From: Bacillus mesophilus
GTDB taxonomy: Bacteria > Bacillota > Bacilli > Bacillales > SA4
Assembly: GCF_011008845.1 (NCBI RefSeq)
Contig: NZ_JAAIWM010000008.1
Coordinates: 1 to 64,000, forward strand
DNA length: 64,000 bases
Direction of reading: 5' to 3'
Shown here: piece by piece, positions 26,184-34,637 of the stretch
How the letters are laid out: the number at the start of each line of letters is the position of its first letter
How positions within the stretch are numbered: position 1 is the stretch's first letter
Made by a program: the position numbers and the translations under genes
Notes under the pieces: model-generated
The model's database searches: none
Told to the model about the DNA's origin: nothing
Seen by the model: only the letters and a program-made list of their open reading frames with translations

Positions 26184-28154
26184 TTGGCAAGGCAACAACA
26201 ACCATTTGATTACAATGATGATGCAATACAGGTACTAGAAGGGCTAGAAGCTGTTCGAAAAAGACCCGGAATGTACATTGGTAGCACCGATCAGAGAGGT
26301 CTTCATCACCTTGTTTATGAAATTGTCGATAACTCTGTAGATGAAGCTTTAGGTGGATTCGGTGATAGCATTATCGTAAAAATACACAAAGACAATAGTA
26401 TCTCCGTTTCAGATAAAGGGAGAGGGATGCCAACAGGAATGCACAAGCTAGGGAAACCTACCCCTGAAGTAATTTTCACGGTCCTTCATGCTGGAGGAAA
26501 GTTTGGACAGGGTGGTTATAAAACTAGTGGAGGCTTACATGGTGTAGGTGCCTCTGTAGTTAATGCACTTTCTGAGTGGTTAGAAGTAGAGATTAAACGT
26601 GATGGTTTCATCTATAAGCAACGATTTGAAGCAGGAGGTAAACCTGCAACTACCCTAGAAAAGATGGGGACTACAAAGCAAACAGGTACATCTATTCACT
26701 TTAAACCAGATGAAACTATTTTTAGTACGTTAACCTATTCATTTGATACACTTAGTGAACGATTAAGAGAATCTGCCTTTTTACTAAAAGGTTTAAAAAT
26801 AGAATTAATTGATGAGCGTTATGAACAGCATGATGTATATCACTACGATACTGGTATAAAGGCGTTTGTTGACTATTTAAATGAAGAGAAGGATGTACTT
26901 CATGATGTTGTATTTATGGAGGGAGAAGCAAACGAAATAGAAGTAGAGTTCGCTTTTCAATTCAATGATGCTTACTCTGAAAATGTCTTATCCTTCGTAA
27001 ATAATGTTCGCACTAAAGATGGTGGTACTCACGAGGCTGGCGCGAAATCAGCAATGACTCGTATCTTTAACGAATATGCCAGAAAAGTAAGTCTCCTAAA
27101 GGAAAAGGATAAGAACCTAGAAGGTACTGATATTCGTGAGGGGCTGGCTGCAATTATCTCAGTGAGAATACCAGAAGCCATCCTTCAGTTCGAGGGGCAA
27201 ACAAAGGGGAAACTAGGAACAAGCGAAGCACGATCTGCTGTTGATTCAGTAGTTTCCGAAAAATTACTCTATTTCTTAGAGGAAAACCCTGAAGCAAGTA
27301 CAATGTTAGTTAAAAAGGCAATCAAAGCCTATCAAGCTAGAGAAGCTGCAAGAAAGGCAAGAGAAGAAGCAAGAAGCGGGAAAAAAAGAAAGCGTTCTGA
27401 ATCTGTGTTAAGTGGGAAACTTACTCCTGCTCAATCACGTAATCCTCAAAAAAACGAACTGTATCTTGTAGAGGGTGATTCTGCTGGTGGTTCAGCAAAG
27501 CAAGGACGTGACCGTCGTTTTCAAGCCATTTTACCTTTACGTGGTAAGGTTATTAACACGGAAAAGGCAAAGCTTGCTGATATCTTTAAAAATGAGGAAA
27601 TAAATACGATCATCCATGCAATCGGTGCGGGTGTTGGTCCTGAGTTCTCACTAGACGATATCAATTACGATAAGATTGTTATTATGACTGATGCGGATAC
27701 CGATGGTGCTCATATCCAGGTTCTACTGTTAACGTTCTTTTATCGTTATATGAGACCTATGATTGAGGCAGGAAGAGTTTATATTGCGCTACCTCCACTT
27801 TATAAAGTTAGTAAGGGAACGGGCAAAAAAGAACAAATCGAATATGCCTGGTCGGACGATGATCTACAAGGTGCTTTAAAGAAGATTGGTAAAGGCTATA
27901 TGATTCAACGTTATAAAGGACTTGGGGAAATGAACGCTGATCAGCTATGGGACACAACGATGAATCCGGAAACAAGAACTTTAATCAGAGTTCGAATAGA
28001 TGATGCGGCTAGAGCAGAACGTCGCGTTACGACGCTAATGGGAGACAAAGTAGAGCCTCGGCGTAAATGGATCGAGACAAATGTGGATTTTGGTATGGAA
28101 GATGACCCGAATTTACTTGAAAATGAAACTTTGTCGGTCGCTGAGGAGGTTTAA
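26184..28154 (+). CDS. parE: DNA topoisomerase IV subunit B (ParE)
   Basis: ATPase subunit of topoisomerase IV, which unlinks daughter chromosomes. The 656-residue protein has the GHKL ATPase N-terminus (EIVDNSVDEAL, GRGMPTGMHK, GGLHGVGASVVNAL) and the Toprim domain (EGDSAGGSAKQGRDRRFQA, then DADTDGAHI). The Q-rich start ARQQQPFDYNDDAIQVLEGLEAVRKRPGMYIG and the pairing with parC distinguish it from GyrB. It starts at TTG with AAGGAAAGGGG 9 nt upstream. Three bases separate it from parC. Confidence 0.97.
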   Translation: MARQQQPFDYNDDAIQVLEGLEAVRKRPGMYIGSTDQRGLHHLVYEIVDNSVDEALGGFGDSIIVKIHKDNSISVSDKGRGMPTGMHKLGKPTPEVIFTVLHAGGKFGQGGYKTSGGLHGVGASVVNALSEWLEVEIKRDGFIYKQRFEAGGKPATTLEKMGTTKQTGTSIHFKPDETIFSTLTYSFDTLSERLRESAFLLKGLKIELIDERYEQHDVYHYDTGIKAFVDYLNEEKDVLHDVVFMEGEANEIEVEFAFQFNDAYSENVLSFVNNVRTKDGGTHEAGAKSAMTRIFNEYARKVSLLKEKDKNLEGTDIREGLAAIISVRIPEAILQFEGQTKGKLGTSEARSAVDSVVSEKLLYFLEENPEASTMLVKKAIKAYQAREAARKAREEARSGKKRKRSESVLSGKLTPAQSRNPQKNELYLVEGDSAGGSAKQGRDRRFQAILPLRGKVINTEKAKLADIFKNEEINTIIHAIGAGVGPEFSLDDINYDKIVIMTDADTDGAHIQVLLLTFFYRYMRPMIEAGRVYIALPPLYKVSKGTGKKEQIEYAWSDDDLQGALKKIGKGYMIQRYKGLGEMNADQLWDTTMNPETRTLIRVRIDDAARAERRVTTLMGDKVEPRRKWIETNVDFGMEDDPNLLENETLSVAEEV

Positions 28155-28157
28155 TGT

Positions 28158-30587
28158 ATGACACAGGAAATTTTTCGAGATATACCATTAGAAGAAGTAT
28201 TAGGTGACCGTTTTGGTCGTTATAGTAAATATATTATCCAAGAACGTGCATTACCTGATGCTCGTGATGGACTAAAGCCTGTACAACGAAGAATCTTGTA
28301 TGCTATGCATGCAGAGGGAAATACGTTTGAAAAGGGTTTTAGAAAGTCAGCAAAAACTGTTGGTAACGTAATAGGTAATTTTCATCCTCATGGTGACACA
28401 TCTGTATATGATGCGATGGTTAGAATGAGCCAAGAGTGGAAGATGAGAAACTTACTTGTTCAGATGCATGGTAACAACGGTAGTGTCGATGGTGATCCTC
28501 CGGCGGCTATGCGTTATACAGAAGCAAGGTTATCTGCAATTGCCTCTGAGTTACTAAAAGATATTGAGAAAAAAACAGTTGAATTTGTTCCGAATTTTGA
28601 TGATACCAGTAGGGAACCAACTGTATTACCAGCAATGTTCCCAAACCTACTCGTAAATGGATCAACTGGGATTTCTGCAGGTTATGCTACAGAAATACCG
28701 CCACATCTTTTAAAAGAGGTTATTGATGCTGTCATAATGAGAATGGACAAGCCACATGCAACAGTTGATGACTTAATGACGGTTATAAAAGGGCCTGATT
28801 TTCCAACTGGGGGAATTATCCAAGGTGTAGATGGAATTAAAAAAGCATTTGAAACAGGTAAAGGTAAAATTATTATTCGTGGAAAAGCAGAGATTGAAGA
28901 ATTAAAAGGAAGCAGACAGCAAATTGTTGTGACTGAAATTCCTTTTGAAATCAATAAATCTAACCTAGTTAAGAAGATGGATGAACTCCGTCTTGATAAA
29001 AAGCTAGAAGGTATTTCTGAGGTTCGTGATGAAACAGATCGCACTGGCTTACGAATTGTCATTGAATTGAAAAAGGACGCTGATGCAACAGGTGTCCTAA
29101 ATTTTCTATATAAAAACACGGATCTACAGGTTCCTTATAATTTCAATATGGTTGCCATCTATAATAGACGACCACGTCTAATGAGTTTACCTTCCTTGTT
29201 AGATGCTTATATTGAGCATCAAAAAGAAGTGATTACGAATCGTTCTAAGTATGAGCTTGCAAAAGCTGAAGAACGCCAGCATGTAGTAGAAGGACTAATG
29301 AAGGCATTATCTATCTTAGATGAAGTCATTGCAACGATCAGAGCTTCTAAAGACAAAAAAGACGCCAAAGAAAATTTAATGAAATCATATCAGTTTACTG
29401 AGCCGCAGTCAGAGGCAATTGTTTCTTTACAGTTATATCGTTTAACCAATACTGATATCACAGCATTACAACAAGAGTCTGATGAATTGGCTGGAAAAAT
29501 TGCAGAACTAACGGAGATTCTAAATAGTCAATCAAAGCTAGCTACTGTTATAAAAACAGATTTAAAGCGGGTTAAGAAGACTTATGGTGATGAACGTCGA
29601 ACAAAAATAGAAGCAGAAATTGAAGAGATCAAGATTAATCTTGAAGTGATGGTTCCTTCAGAAGATGTAATTGTAACTGTAACAAAGGAAGGTTATGTAA
29701 AGCGTACTAGCCAAAGATCCTTTGCAGCATCAAATGGTCAGGATTTTGGTATGAAGGATACAGACAGGCTTCTAAAGCAAATAGATATAAATACAACGGA
29801 TACGTTGCTGCTGTTTACCAATAAAGGGAACTACCTATACTTACCGGTTCATGAGCTTCCAGATATTCGTTGGAAAGACCTTGGTCAGCACATCGCCAAT
29901 ATTGTACCTATTGAAAAGGATGAGCATATAGTAGAAGGAATCCCAGTGAAGGATTTTGAAACTCCACACTATCTCTTATTTGTCACGAAAAACGGTATGG
30001 TAAAGAAAACAGAGTTACATCAATATAAGGCACAACGTTATTCTAAACCATTAGTTGCAATTAATCTTAAAGACAAAGATGAAGTAGTGGATGTTCATAT
30101 TTCCGATGGTACCCAGGATTTATTTATTGCTTCAAGCAGTGGGTATGCGCTTTGGTTTAGTGAAGAAGAGGTAAATCCGACAGGTGCCAGATCAGCAGGT
30201 GTTAAGGGAATTAACTTAAAAGACGGAGATTTTGTTGTATCCGGCGCTATGATCATTCCGGATCATCCGGTTAATTTAGTTCTTGTTACACAGCGTGGAG
30301 CCACTAAAAAAATGCCATTGTCAGAATTTGAAAAAGCAACAAGAGCAAAACGTGGAGTTATCATGCTTCGTGAGCTCAAAGCAAATCCTCACCGGATTAT
30401 CAAAATTATTCCAGTTATAGATGATAAGCACATCATCTATATCCAAACAGAATCAAATCTGGTTGAAACGATTGATCCAGTAAAATTGAGATCTAATGAT
30501 CGTTACTCTAATGGTTCTTTCATAGTAGACACAGATCATGCTGGAGTCGTTGAAACGGTGTGGAGAGAAAATAAGCCATCATCATAA
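28158..30587 (+). CDS. parC: DNA topoisomerase IV subunit A (ParC)
   Basis: DNA cleavage and religation subunit of topoisomerase IV. The 809-residue protein has the catalytic Tyr120 in AMRYTEARLS and a C-terminal beta-pinwheel domain made of repeated blades. The quinolone-determining region reads HPHGDTSVYDAM, so Thr81 and Asp85 occupy the positions of Ser80 and Glu84 in S. aureus GrlA; both are conservative. Translation is coupled to parE. GGAGG, inside the end of parE, precedes the ATG. Confidence 0.97.
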   Translation: MTQEIFRDIPLEEVLGDRFGRYSKYIIQERALPDARDGLKPVQRRILYAMHAEGNTFEKGFRKSAKTVGNVIGNFHPHGDTSVYDAMVRMSQEWKMRNLLVQMHGNNGSVDGDPPAAMRYTEARLSAIASELLKDIEKKTVEFVPNFDDTSREPTVLPAMFPNLLVNGSTGISAGYATEIPPHLLKEVIDAVIMRMDKPHATVDDLMTVIKGPDFPTGGIIQGVDGIKKAFETGKGKIIIRGKAEIEELKGSRQQIVVTEIPFEINKSNLVKKMDELRLDKKLEGISEVRDETDRTGLRIVIELKKDADATGVLNFLYKNTDLQVPYNFNMVAIYNRRPRLMSLPSLLDAYIEHQKEVITNRSKYELAKAEERQHVVEGLMKALSILDEVIATIRASKDKKDAKENLMKSYQFTEPQSEAIVSLQLYRLTNTDITALQQESDELAGKIAELTEILNSQSKLATVIKTDLKRVKKTYGDERRTKIEAEIEEIKINLEVMVPSEDVIVTVTKEGYVKRTSQRSFAASNGQDFGMKDTDRLLKQIDINTTDTLLLFTNKGNYLYLPVHELPDIRWKDLGQHIANIVPIEKDEHIVEGIPVKDFETPHYLLFVTKNGMVKKTELHQYKAQRYSKPLVAINLKDKDEVVDVHISDGTQDLFIASSSGYALWFSEEEVNPTGARSAGVKGINLKDGDFVVSGAMIIPDHPVNLVLVTQRGATKKMPLSEFEKATRAKRGVIMLRELKANPHRIIKIIPVIDDKHIIYIQTESNLVETIDPVKLRSNDRYSNGSFIVDTDHAGVVETVWRENKPSS

Positions 30588-30600
30588 AGTAGAATTAGAA

Positions 30601-30637
30601 AAACGAGTAAAGAAGATTTCCTTTACTCGTTTTTTTT
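30601..30637 (+). terminator. parEC terminator
   Basis: AACGAGTAAAG / CTTTACTCGTT stem followed by eight T. Confidence 0.92.
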
Positions 30638-30645
30638 GTAAGTGT

Positions 30646-30930
30646 CTAATATTGTCTAATGATTCGACCTTGATAAACATCTTCAATCGTTAGCTCTGAA
30701 TTATGATCAAAGGACAATTGAATCATTTTAGTTAACAAATTTTCTTCAGCCATTGAATGTACATATAGAAAACTACGATCCTCACCTTCTATGTCTTCTA
30801 CTTCTTCAAAAGACTTAAGGTTAAAAGAATCAACTCCTGAAGTAATCATACTTCTCAAGTGTTCTATATTTGAAGGATTAAAATTCTTTATACTACCCTT
30901 ATACTCTTTAATAAAGTCCTCTAAATTCAT
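30646..30930 (-). CDS. hypothetical protein, 94 residues
   Basis: A soluble, acidic, helical protein (MNLEDFIKEYKGSIKNF..., ending DVYQGRIIRQY). I recognise no family or motif. GGAAGGAATCC lies upstream of the ATG. It is 20 nt downstream of the antiporter gene on the same strand and probably shares its transcript. Confidence 0.65.
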   Translation of the reverse strand: MNLEDFIKEYKGSIKNFNPSNIEHLRSMITSGVDSFNLKSFEEVEDIEGEDRSFLYVHSMAEENLLTKMIQLSFDHNSELTIEDVYQGRIIRQY

Positions 30931-30950
30931 GTGTGGATTCCTTCCTCTTT

Positions 30951-31913
30951 TTAGTTCCTGATAATAATATAAATCATATAAAGAATATATGCGATTGCTA
31001 AAATGGCGCCTTCTCTTTTTCCAATCCTAAAGCTAGTTCTTGAAAAGACGAGTAGAATTCCAGTTAGAATGATCATTAGAATAACATCAAAAAAGATTTT
31101 TGAATCTACGGGTAGTGGAGAAACTGTTGAAGCAGCACCTAGCACAAATAAGATATTAAAGATGTTACTGCCGACAATATTTCCTATTGCAATATCATTT
31201 GCTTTTTTCAATGCTGCTGTTACCGAAGTAATTAATTCTGGTAAGGATGTTCCAACCGCTACAATGGTTAGTCCGACTAATGTTTCACTCATTCCAAAAG
31301 CAAAGGCAATTTGTGTTGCACTATTAACAACTAAATCACCACCAAAAATAATTGCAGCTAAGCCACCAATCGTAAATAATAAGTTTTTCCCCCATAGCTT
31401 TTTGGGAGTTGCTTCAGTCGTTATGTCTTTACTTCTACTTTTCCTAGCAACCTCAAAAATGTAGTATAAGAAAATAGCAAAGAACAATAACAAAATTAAC
31501 CCGTCACTTCTTGTAATAAAGTTCTCACTAACGAGTTGAAGTGTCATATCGCTAATTAAAATTAGCAGGGCTATACTTGCTAATAATGTAAAGGGGATTT
31601 CCTTTCTAATCGTTTCATTTTCAACTACTAGGGGGTTAATTAATGCGGTTACACCTATAACAAAGGTAATGTTAAAGATATTGCTACCAACAACATTTCC
31701 AATTGCAACGCCAGCATTATCTTCGAGTGCTGCAACGATACTAACTGTCGCTTCAGGAGAACTCGTTCCAAAAGCAACAATTGTTAAACCGATTAAAAGA
31801 GGCGAAACATTTAAGGATCTAGCAATTGATGAGGAACCTTCAACAAAATAGTCTGCTCCTTTAATGAGTAAAGCAAATCCGACAAGTAATAATATGTATG
31901 TGATAATAGCCAA
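30951..31913 (-). CDS. calcium/sodium antiporter (CaCA family, YrbG-like)
   Basis: About 320 residues with ten membrane segments in two inverted alpha repeats. The repeats are GLTIVAFGTSSPEATVSI...GNVVGSNIFN and GLTIVAVGTSLPELITSV...GNIVGSNIFN, the ion-binding motifs of Na+/Ca2+ exchangers. The start is uncertain. A strong AGGAGG (31914-31919) is immediately followed by TTG (31911-31913), leaving no spacer; the next codons at good spacing are ATT and ATC. The open frame continues to 31991, but without a ribosome-binding site there. Confidence 0.88.
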   Translation of the reverse strand: MAIITYILLLVGFALLIKGADYFVEGSSSIARSLNVSPLLIGLTIVAFGTSSPEATVSIVAALEDNAGVAIGNVVGSNIFNITFVIGVTALINPLVVENETIRKEIPFTLLASIALLILISDMTLQLVSENFITRSDGLILLLFFAIFLYYIFEVARKSRSKDITTEATPKKLWGKNLLFTIGGLAAIIFGGDLVVNSATQIAFAFGMSETLVGLTIVAVGTSLPELITSVTAALKKANDIAIGNIVGSNIFNILFVLGAASTVSPLPVDSKIFFDVILMIILTGILLVFSRTSFRIGKREGAILAIAYILYMIYIIIRN

Positions 31914-32054
31914 CCTCCTCTTATAGATGAATATGAACTCAAAATATTTACATATTATCCACCAATTATTAATTTCCCTAAAATAACCCAATCATATACA
32001 TTAGTGTACCACAGTGACTTATACAATTCTAAAAGGGGCGACTTCATGTTGAAG

Positions 32055-32087
32055 CAAAATAAAAAAGACTGTCGTAAAACAGTCTTT
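32055..32087 (-). terminator. EamA gene terminator
   Basis: AAAGACTG / CAGTCTTT stem, read on the minus strand, followed by TTTTATTTTG. It lies 6 nt beyond the stop of the 32094-33008 gene. Confidence 0.85.
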
Positions 32088-32093
32088 GAGTTA

Positions 32094-33008
32094 TTATTTT
32101 CTCATCAAATTTATTTTGATCCAGTTTAACACTTGCTTGTTCACGAGTGTAACGCCAAAGATGATACAAAGTCCACCGAGAGCAGAAGTGAGTATAATAT
32201 GTTCATTCAATAAGATGATGGCTGCGATTAAAGTGACTAGTGGCTCCAGATACATTAACACTGAGACTTGTGTCGCTTCTAAAACCTCTAAGGCTTTCCC
32301 CCAGTACCAATAAGCAATTGCGGAGACAAATACGCCAAGAAAGAGTAAATGTAACCAGTCGGACATGGGTAAATTCTGAAGTGCAAGCCAACCTTTCATT
32401 TTATATGTAATAGGTAAAGTCAGGATAAATCCAATAAGGCTAGTCCAAAAGGTAACGGTTAATGCTGAATAAGGTAGGCTGAATTTCTTAATCAGAATCG
32501 AATAGACAGCCCAGTTAAACGTACTAAATATCATTAATACATACCCAATATTAGGTGATAGGGTGAGTTGTCCAGTACCTTGTGTAGTGACCAATAGGAC
32601 ACCTAAGACAGCTATGCTCATTCCGAGAAGCTTGTTTAAAGTAAATCTCTCAGATAAAAATATAACAGAAAGGATTGCTGTGAAGACGGGAGAAAAGGAA
32701 ATTAACCAACCGGCGGCAGATGCATCAATATATAGAAGAGAGGATGCTTGTACTAATTGATGAACGAAAATGCCCAAGATAGCAAGGATAAAGATAAACT
32801 GAAGATGTTTAGCCCTAATCAAAATGTTTACTCTAAGAACAATTAAAAGGATTAATAGAAAAATAGACGCAATTCCAAACCTCATTGTAATAATGGTGTA
32901 AGGATCAAGTTCTTCCAATAAAGCCTTAGTGGAGACAAAAGAGATCCCCCAAAACGAAATAGATAGAAAAGCATAAATACTTGAAACCACCGCTAACCGA
33001 TTCCCCAT
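32094..33008 (-). CDS. EamA-family (DMT) transporter
   Basis: A 304-residue membrane protein with ten segments in two EamA repeats (SFWGISFVSTKALLEELDP near the start, then LEATQVSVLMYLEPLVTLIAA in repeat 2). It is an exporter or permease of unknown substrate, only distantly similar to the EamA protein at 15478. Divergent from the rsgA-like unit. Confidence 0.88.
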   Translation of the reverse strand: MGNRLAVVSSIYAFLSISFWGISFVSTKALLEELDPYTIITMRFGIASIFLLILLIVLRVNILIRAKHLQFIFILAILGIFVHQLVQASSLLYIDASAAGWLISFSPVFTAILSVIFLSERFTLNKLLGMSIAVLGVLLVTTQGTGQLTLSPNIGYVLMIFSTFNWAVYSILIKKFSLPYSALTVTFWTSLIGFILTLPITYKMKGWLALQNLPMSDWLHLLFLGVFVSAIAYWYWGKALEVLEATQVSVLMYLEPLVTLIAAIILLNEHIILTSALGGLCIIFGVTLVNKQVLNWIKINLMRK

Positions 33009-33192
33009 CTTAACACACCCAAATCTTTTATGATATCGTTTGCTAGTCCTACTTTATGATTATATGTGCTAGATTCTTTGATATAACTAAGGGATTTTTC
33101 GATAAACTAATTCAAAAGATTGGTTCGATTTACATTTATACAAACGCTCAATAAAAGGTAAATCAACAAAAAATAAAGTAACAAAAAATGTA

Positions 33193-33221
33193 TTTACATT
33201 CCATATTTGGTAGATTATAAT
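33193..33221 (+). promoter_or_regulatory. near-consensus sigma-A promoter of the rsgA-like gene
   Basis: TTTACA (33193-33198), a 17-bp spacer and TATAAT (33216-33221): 11 of 12 consensus bases with ideal spacing. Transcription should start near 33228 and produce a leader of about 230 nt before the rsgA-like start. Confidence 0.8.
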
Positions 33222-33258
33222 TAAAGTAATAAATTGATCGGAAAGAGAGGGATGTTTT

Positions 33259-33324
33259 ATGAGAAAGCCAATTGTAAATAATCAGTTAACTAATTTCATA
33301 TCACAGCCCTCGGCATATTTTTAA
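33259..33324 (+). CDS. 21-codon leader peptide upstream of the rsgA-like gene
   Basis: The frame encodes MRKPIVNNQL then TNFISQPSAYF and a TAA stop. GAGAGG (33245-33250) lies 8 nt before the ATG. The frame begins about 31 nt after the predicted transcription start. Its codons 15-17 contain CACAGCCC, which is perfectly complementary to a segment that overlaps the first downstream terminator stem. Size, position and the two terminators that follow point to a regulatory leader peptide rather than a functional protein. Confidence 0.55.
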   Translation: MRKPIVNNQLTNFISQPSAYF

Positions 33325-33367
33325 CGTATTCTCCTTTAAATACGGAAAAGGACCATGGGCTGTGTAT
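33298..33367 (+). promoter_or_regulatory. candidate antiterminator pairing
   Basis: CACAGCCC (33302-33309) pairs with GGGCTGTG (33357-33364), extendable by three pairs (298-300 with 365-367) across a one-base bulge. A small inner hairpin CGTATT/AATACG (33325-33344) lies within it. The right arm shares bases 33357-33360 with the first terminator stem, so the two structures exclude each other. Confidence 0.55.
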
Positions 33368-33385
33368 CTGGCTCATGGTATTTTT
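33352..33385 (+). terminator. leader terminator 1
   Basis: ACCATGGGC / GCTCATGGT, a 9-bp stem with one G-T pair, a 10-nt loop and ATTTTT. It lies within the leader, 28 nt after the leader peptide stop and 72 nt before the rsgA-like start. Confidence 0.7.
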
Positions 33386-33396
33386 ATGTCTATTTT

Positions 33397-33421
33397 TAGA
33401 CCGTGAGAACGGTCTATTTTT
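33397..33421 (+). terminator. leader terminator 2
   Basis: TAGACCGT / ACGGTCTA, an 8-bp perfect stem with a GAGA tetraloop and TTTTT, 36 nt before the rsgA-like start. It is compact and likely efficient. Confidence 0.8.
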
Positions 33422-33457
33422 AATGAAAAAAACAACATTCCGTAGGAGGAAACAACA

Positions 33458-34519
33458 TTGAATTTAAAATCACTAGGTTGGAATAATGAACTACAATCTT
33501 TATTAGAACAATATAATAAGCAGAATTGGATTCCAGGAAGAGTCATCTTAGAACACAAAAGAATGTATCGAGTATTAACAGAAACAGGTGAATTATTAGC
33601 AGAAATTACTGGAAAGATGAGATTTCAAGCTGACGGAAGAGAAGATTTTCCAGCAGTAGGGGATTGGGTGCTTGTTACACCAAGGGCATCTGAGGGGAAA
33701 GCAACTATTCATGAAATTCTACCGAGATTTAGTAAGTTTTCTAGGAAGGTAGCTGGCTTGACTACTGAAGAGCAAATTGTTGCAACTAACATCAATACGA
33801 TCTTCTTAGTAAATGCTTTAAATCAAGATTTTAACCTAAGACGTTTGGAGAGATACCTACTTTTAACTTGGGAAAGTGGGGCAAATCCTGTTATTGTATT
33901 GACTAAAGCTGACTTAGCTCTAAATATTGAACAAACAATTTCTGAGATTGAAGCAGTCGCCTTCGGAGTACCAGTTCATGTAACAAGTGCAAAAAATCAT
34001 GAAGGATTAGAAGTCCTAAAGACATATTTGGAAGTGGGTCAAACCGTCGCTTTATTAGGTTCTTCAGGTGCAGGGAAATCCACCTTAACAAATTATTTAC
34101 TTGGTGAACAAAAACAATTAGTTCAGGATATTAGGGATGAAGATGGAAAAGGCCGCCATACAACGACGCATAGAGAGCTAGTACATTTACCAACAGGTGG
34201 AATGATTATTGACACTCCAGGTATGAGAGAGCTACAGCTTTGGGAATCAGACGGAGCGATGAGTCAAAGCTTTTCTGATGTTGAAGAACTTGCAGATCAA
34301 TGTTATTTCCGTGATTGTGAGCATAAAAATGAACCAAAATGTGCGGTTCGTGAAGCAATTGAAACGGGATCTCTTGATGAGGCACGCTTTTTAAGCTATA
34401 CAAAGCTTCAACGTGAGTTGGCTTATTTAGAACGAAAAAACGATAAAAAAGCACAAATGGTTGAAAAGGATAAATGGAAGAAAATCGCTGGAGATCGAAC
34501 AAGAGTTCACCGAAGATAA
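33458..34519 (+). CDS. rsgA: ribosome small subunit-dependent GTPase A (RsgA-type), probable accessory paralogue
   Basis: A 353-residue, circularly permuted GTPase. An N-terminal OB fold (about 25-95) precedes TKAD (149-152, G4), SAK (177-179, G5), P-loop GSSGAGKS (201-208) and DTPG (252-255, G3). The C-terminal zinc knuckle has Cys282, Cys287, His289 and Cys295. RsgA acts late in 30S subunit maturation and binds the decoding region. It starts at TTG, 8 nt after AGGAGG. It is not in the prkC/prpC neighbourhood where the housekeeping B. subtilis copy lies, so it may be a second copy; this is inferred. The leader with terminators suggests expression conditional on translation. Confidence 0.9.
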   Translation: MNLKSLGWNNELQSLLEQYNKQNWIPGRVILEHKRMYRVLTETGELLAEITGKMRFQADGREDFPAVGDWVLVTPRASEGKATIHEILPRFSKFSRKVAGLTTEEQIVATNINTIFLVNALNQDFNLRRLERYLLLTWESGANPVIVLTKADLALNIEQTISEIEAVAFGVPVHVTSAKNHEGLEVLKTYLEVGQTVALLGSSGAGKSTLTNYLLGEQKQLVQDIRDEDGKGRHTTTHRELVHLPTGGMIIDTPGMRELQLWESDGAMSQSFSDVEELADQCYFRDCEHKNEPKCAVREAIETGSLDEARFLSYTKLQRELAYLERKNDKKAQMVEKDKWKKIAGDRTRVHRR

Positions 34520-34566
34520 ATTGTTTAAACTATTCCTGTTCTGATTTAAAGAAATCAGAGAACAGA

Positions 34567-34600
34567 AAAGGAGCTTAACTCACTATGGTTAAGCTCCTTT
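34567..34600. terminator. rsgA-like gene terminator
   Basis: AAAGGAGCTTAAC / GTTAAGCTCCTTT, a 13-bp perfect stem followed by ATCTTTT. A weaker hairpin (CTGTTCTGATTT/AAATCAGAGAACAG) lies just before it. It may also serve the converging permease gene. Confidence 0.85.
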
Positions 34601-34637
34601 ATCTTTTGAGAATTATTAATTTTTCAAGCTCGTACCT

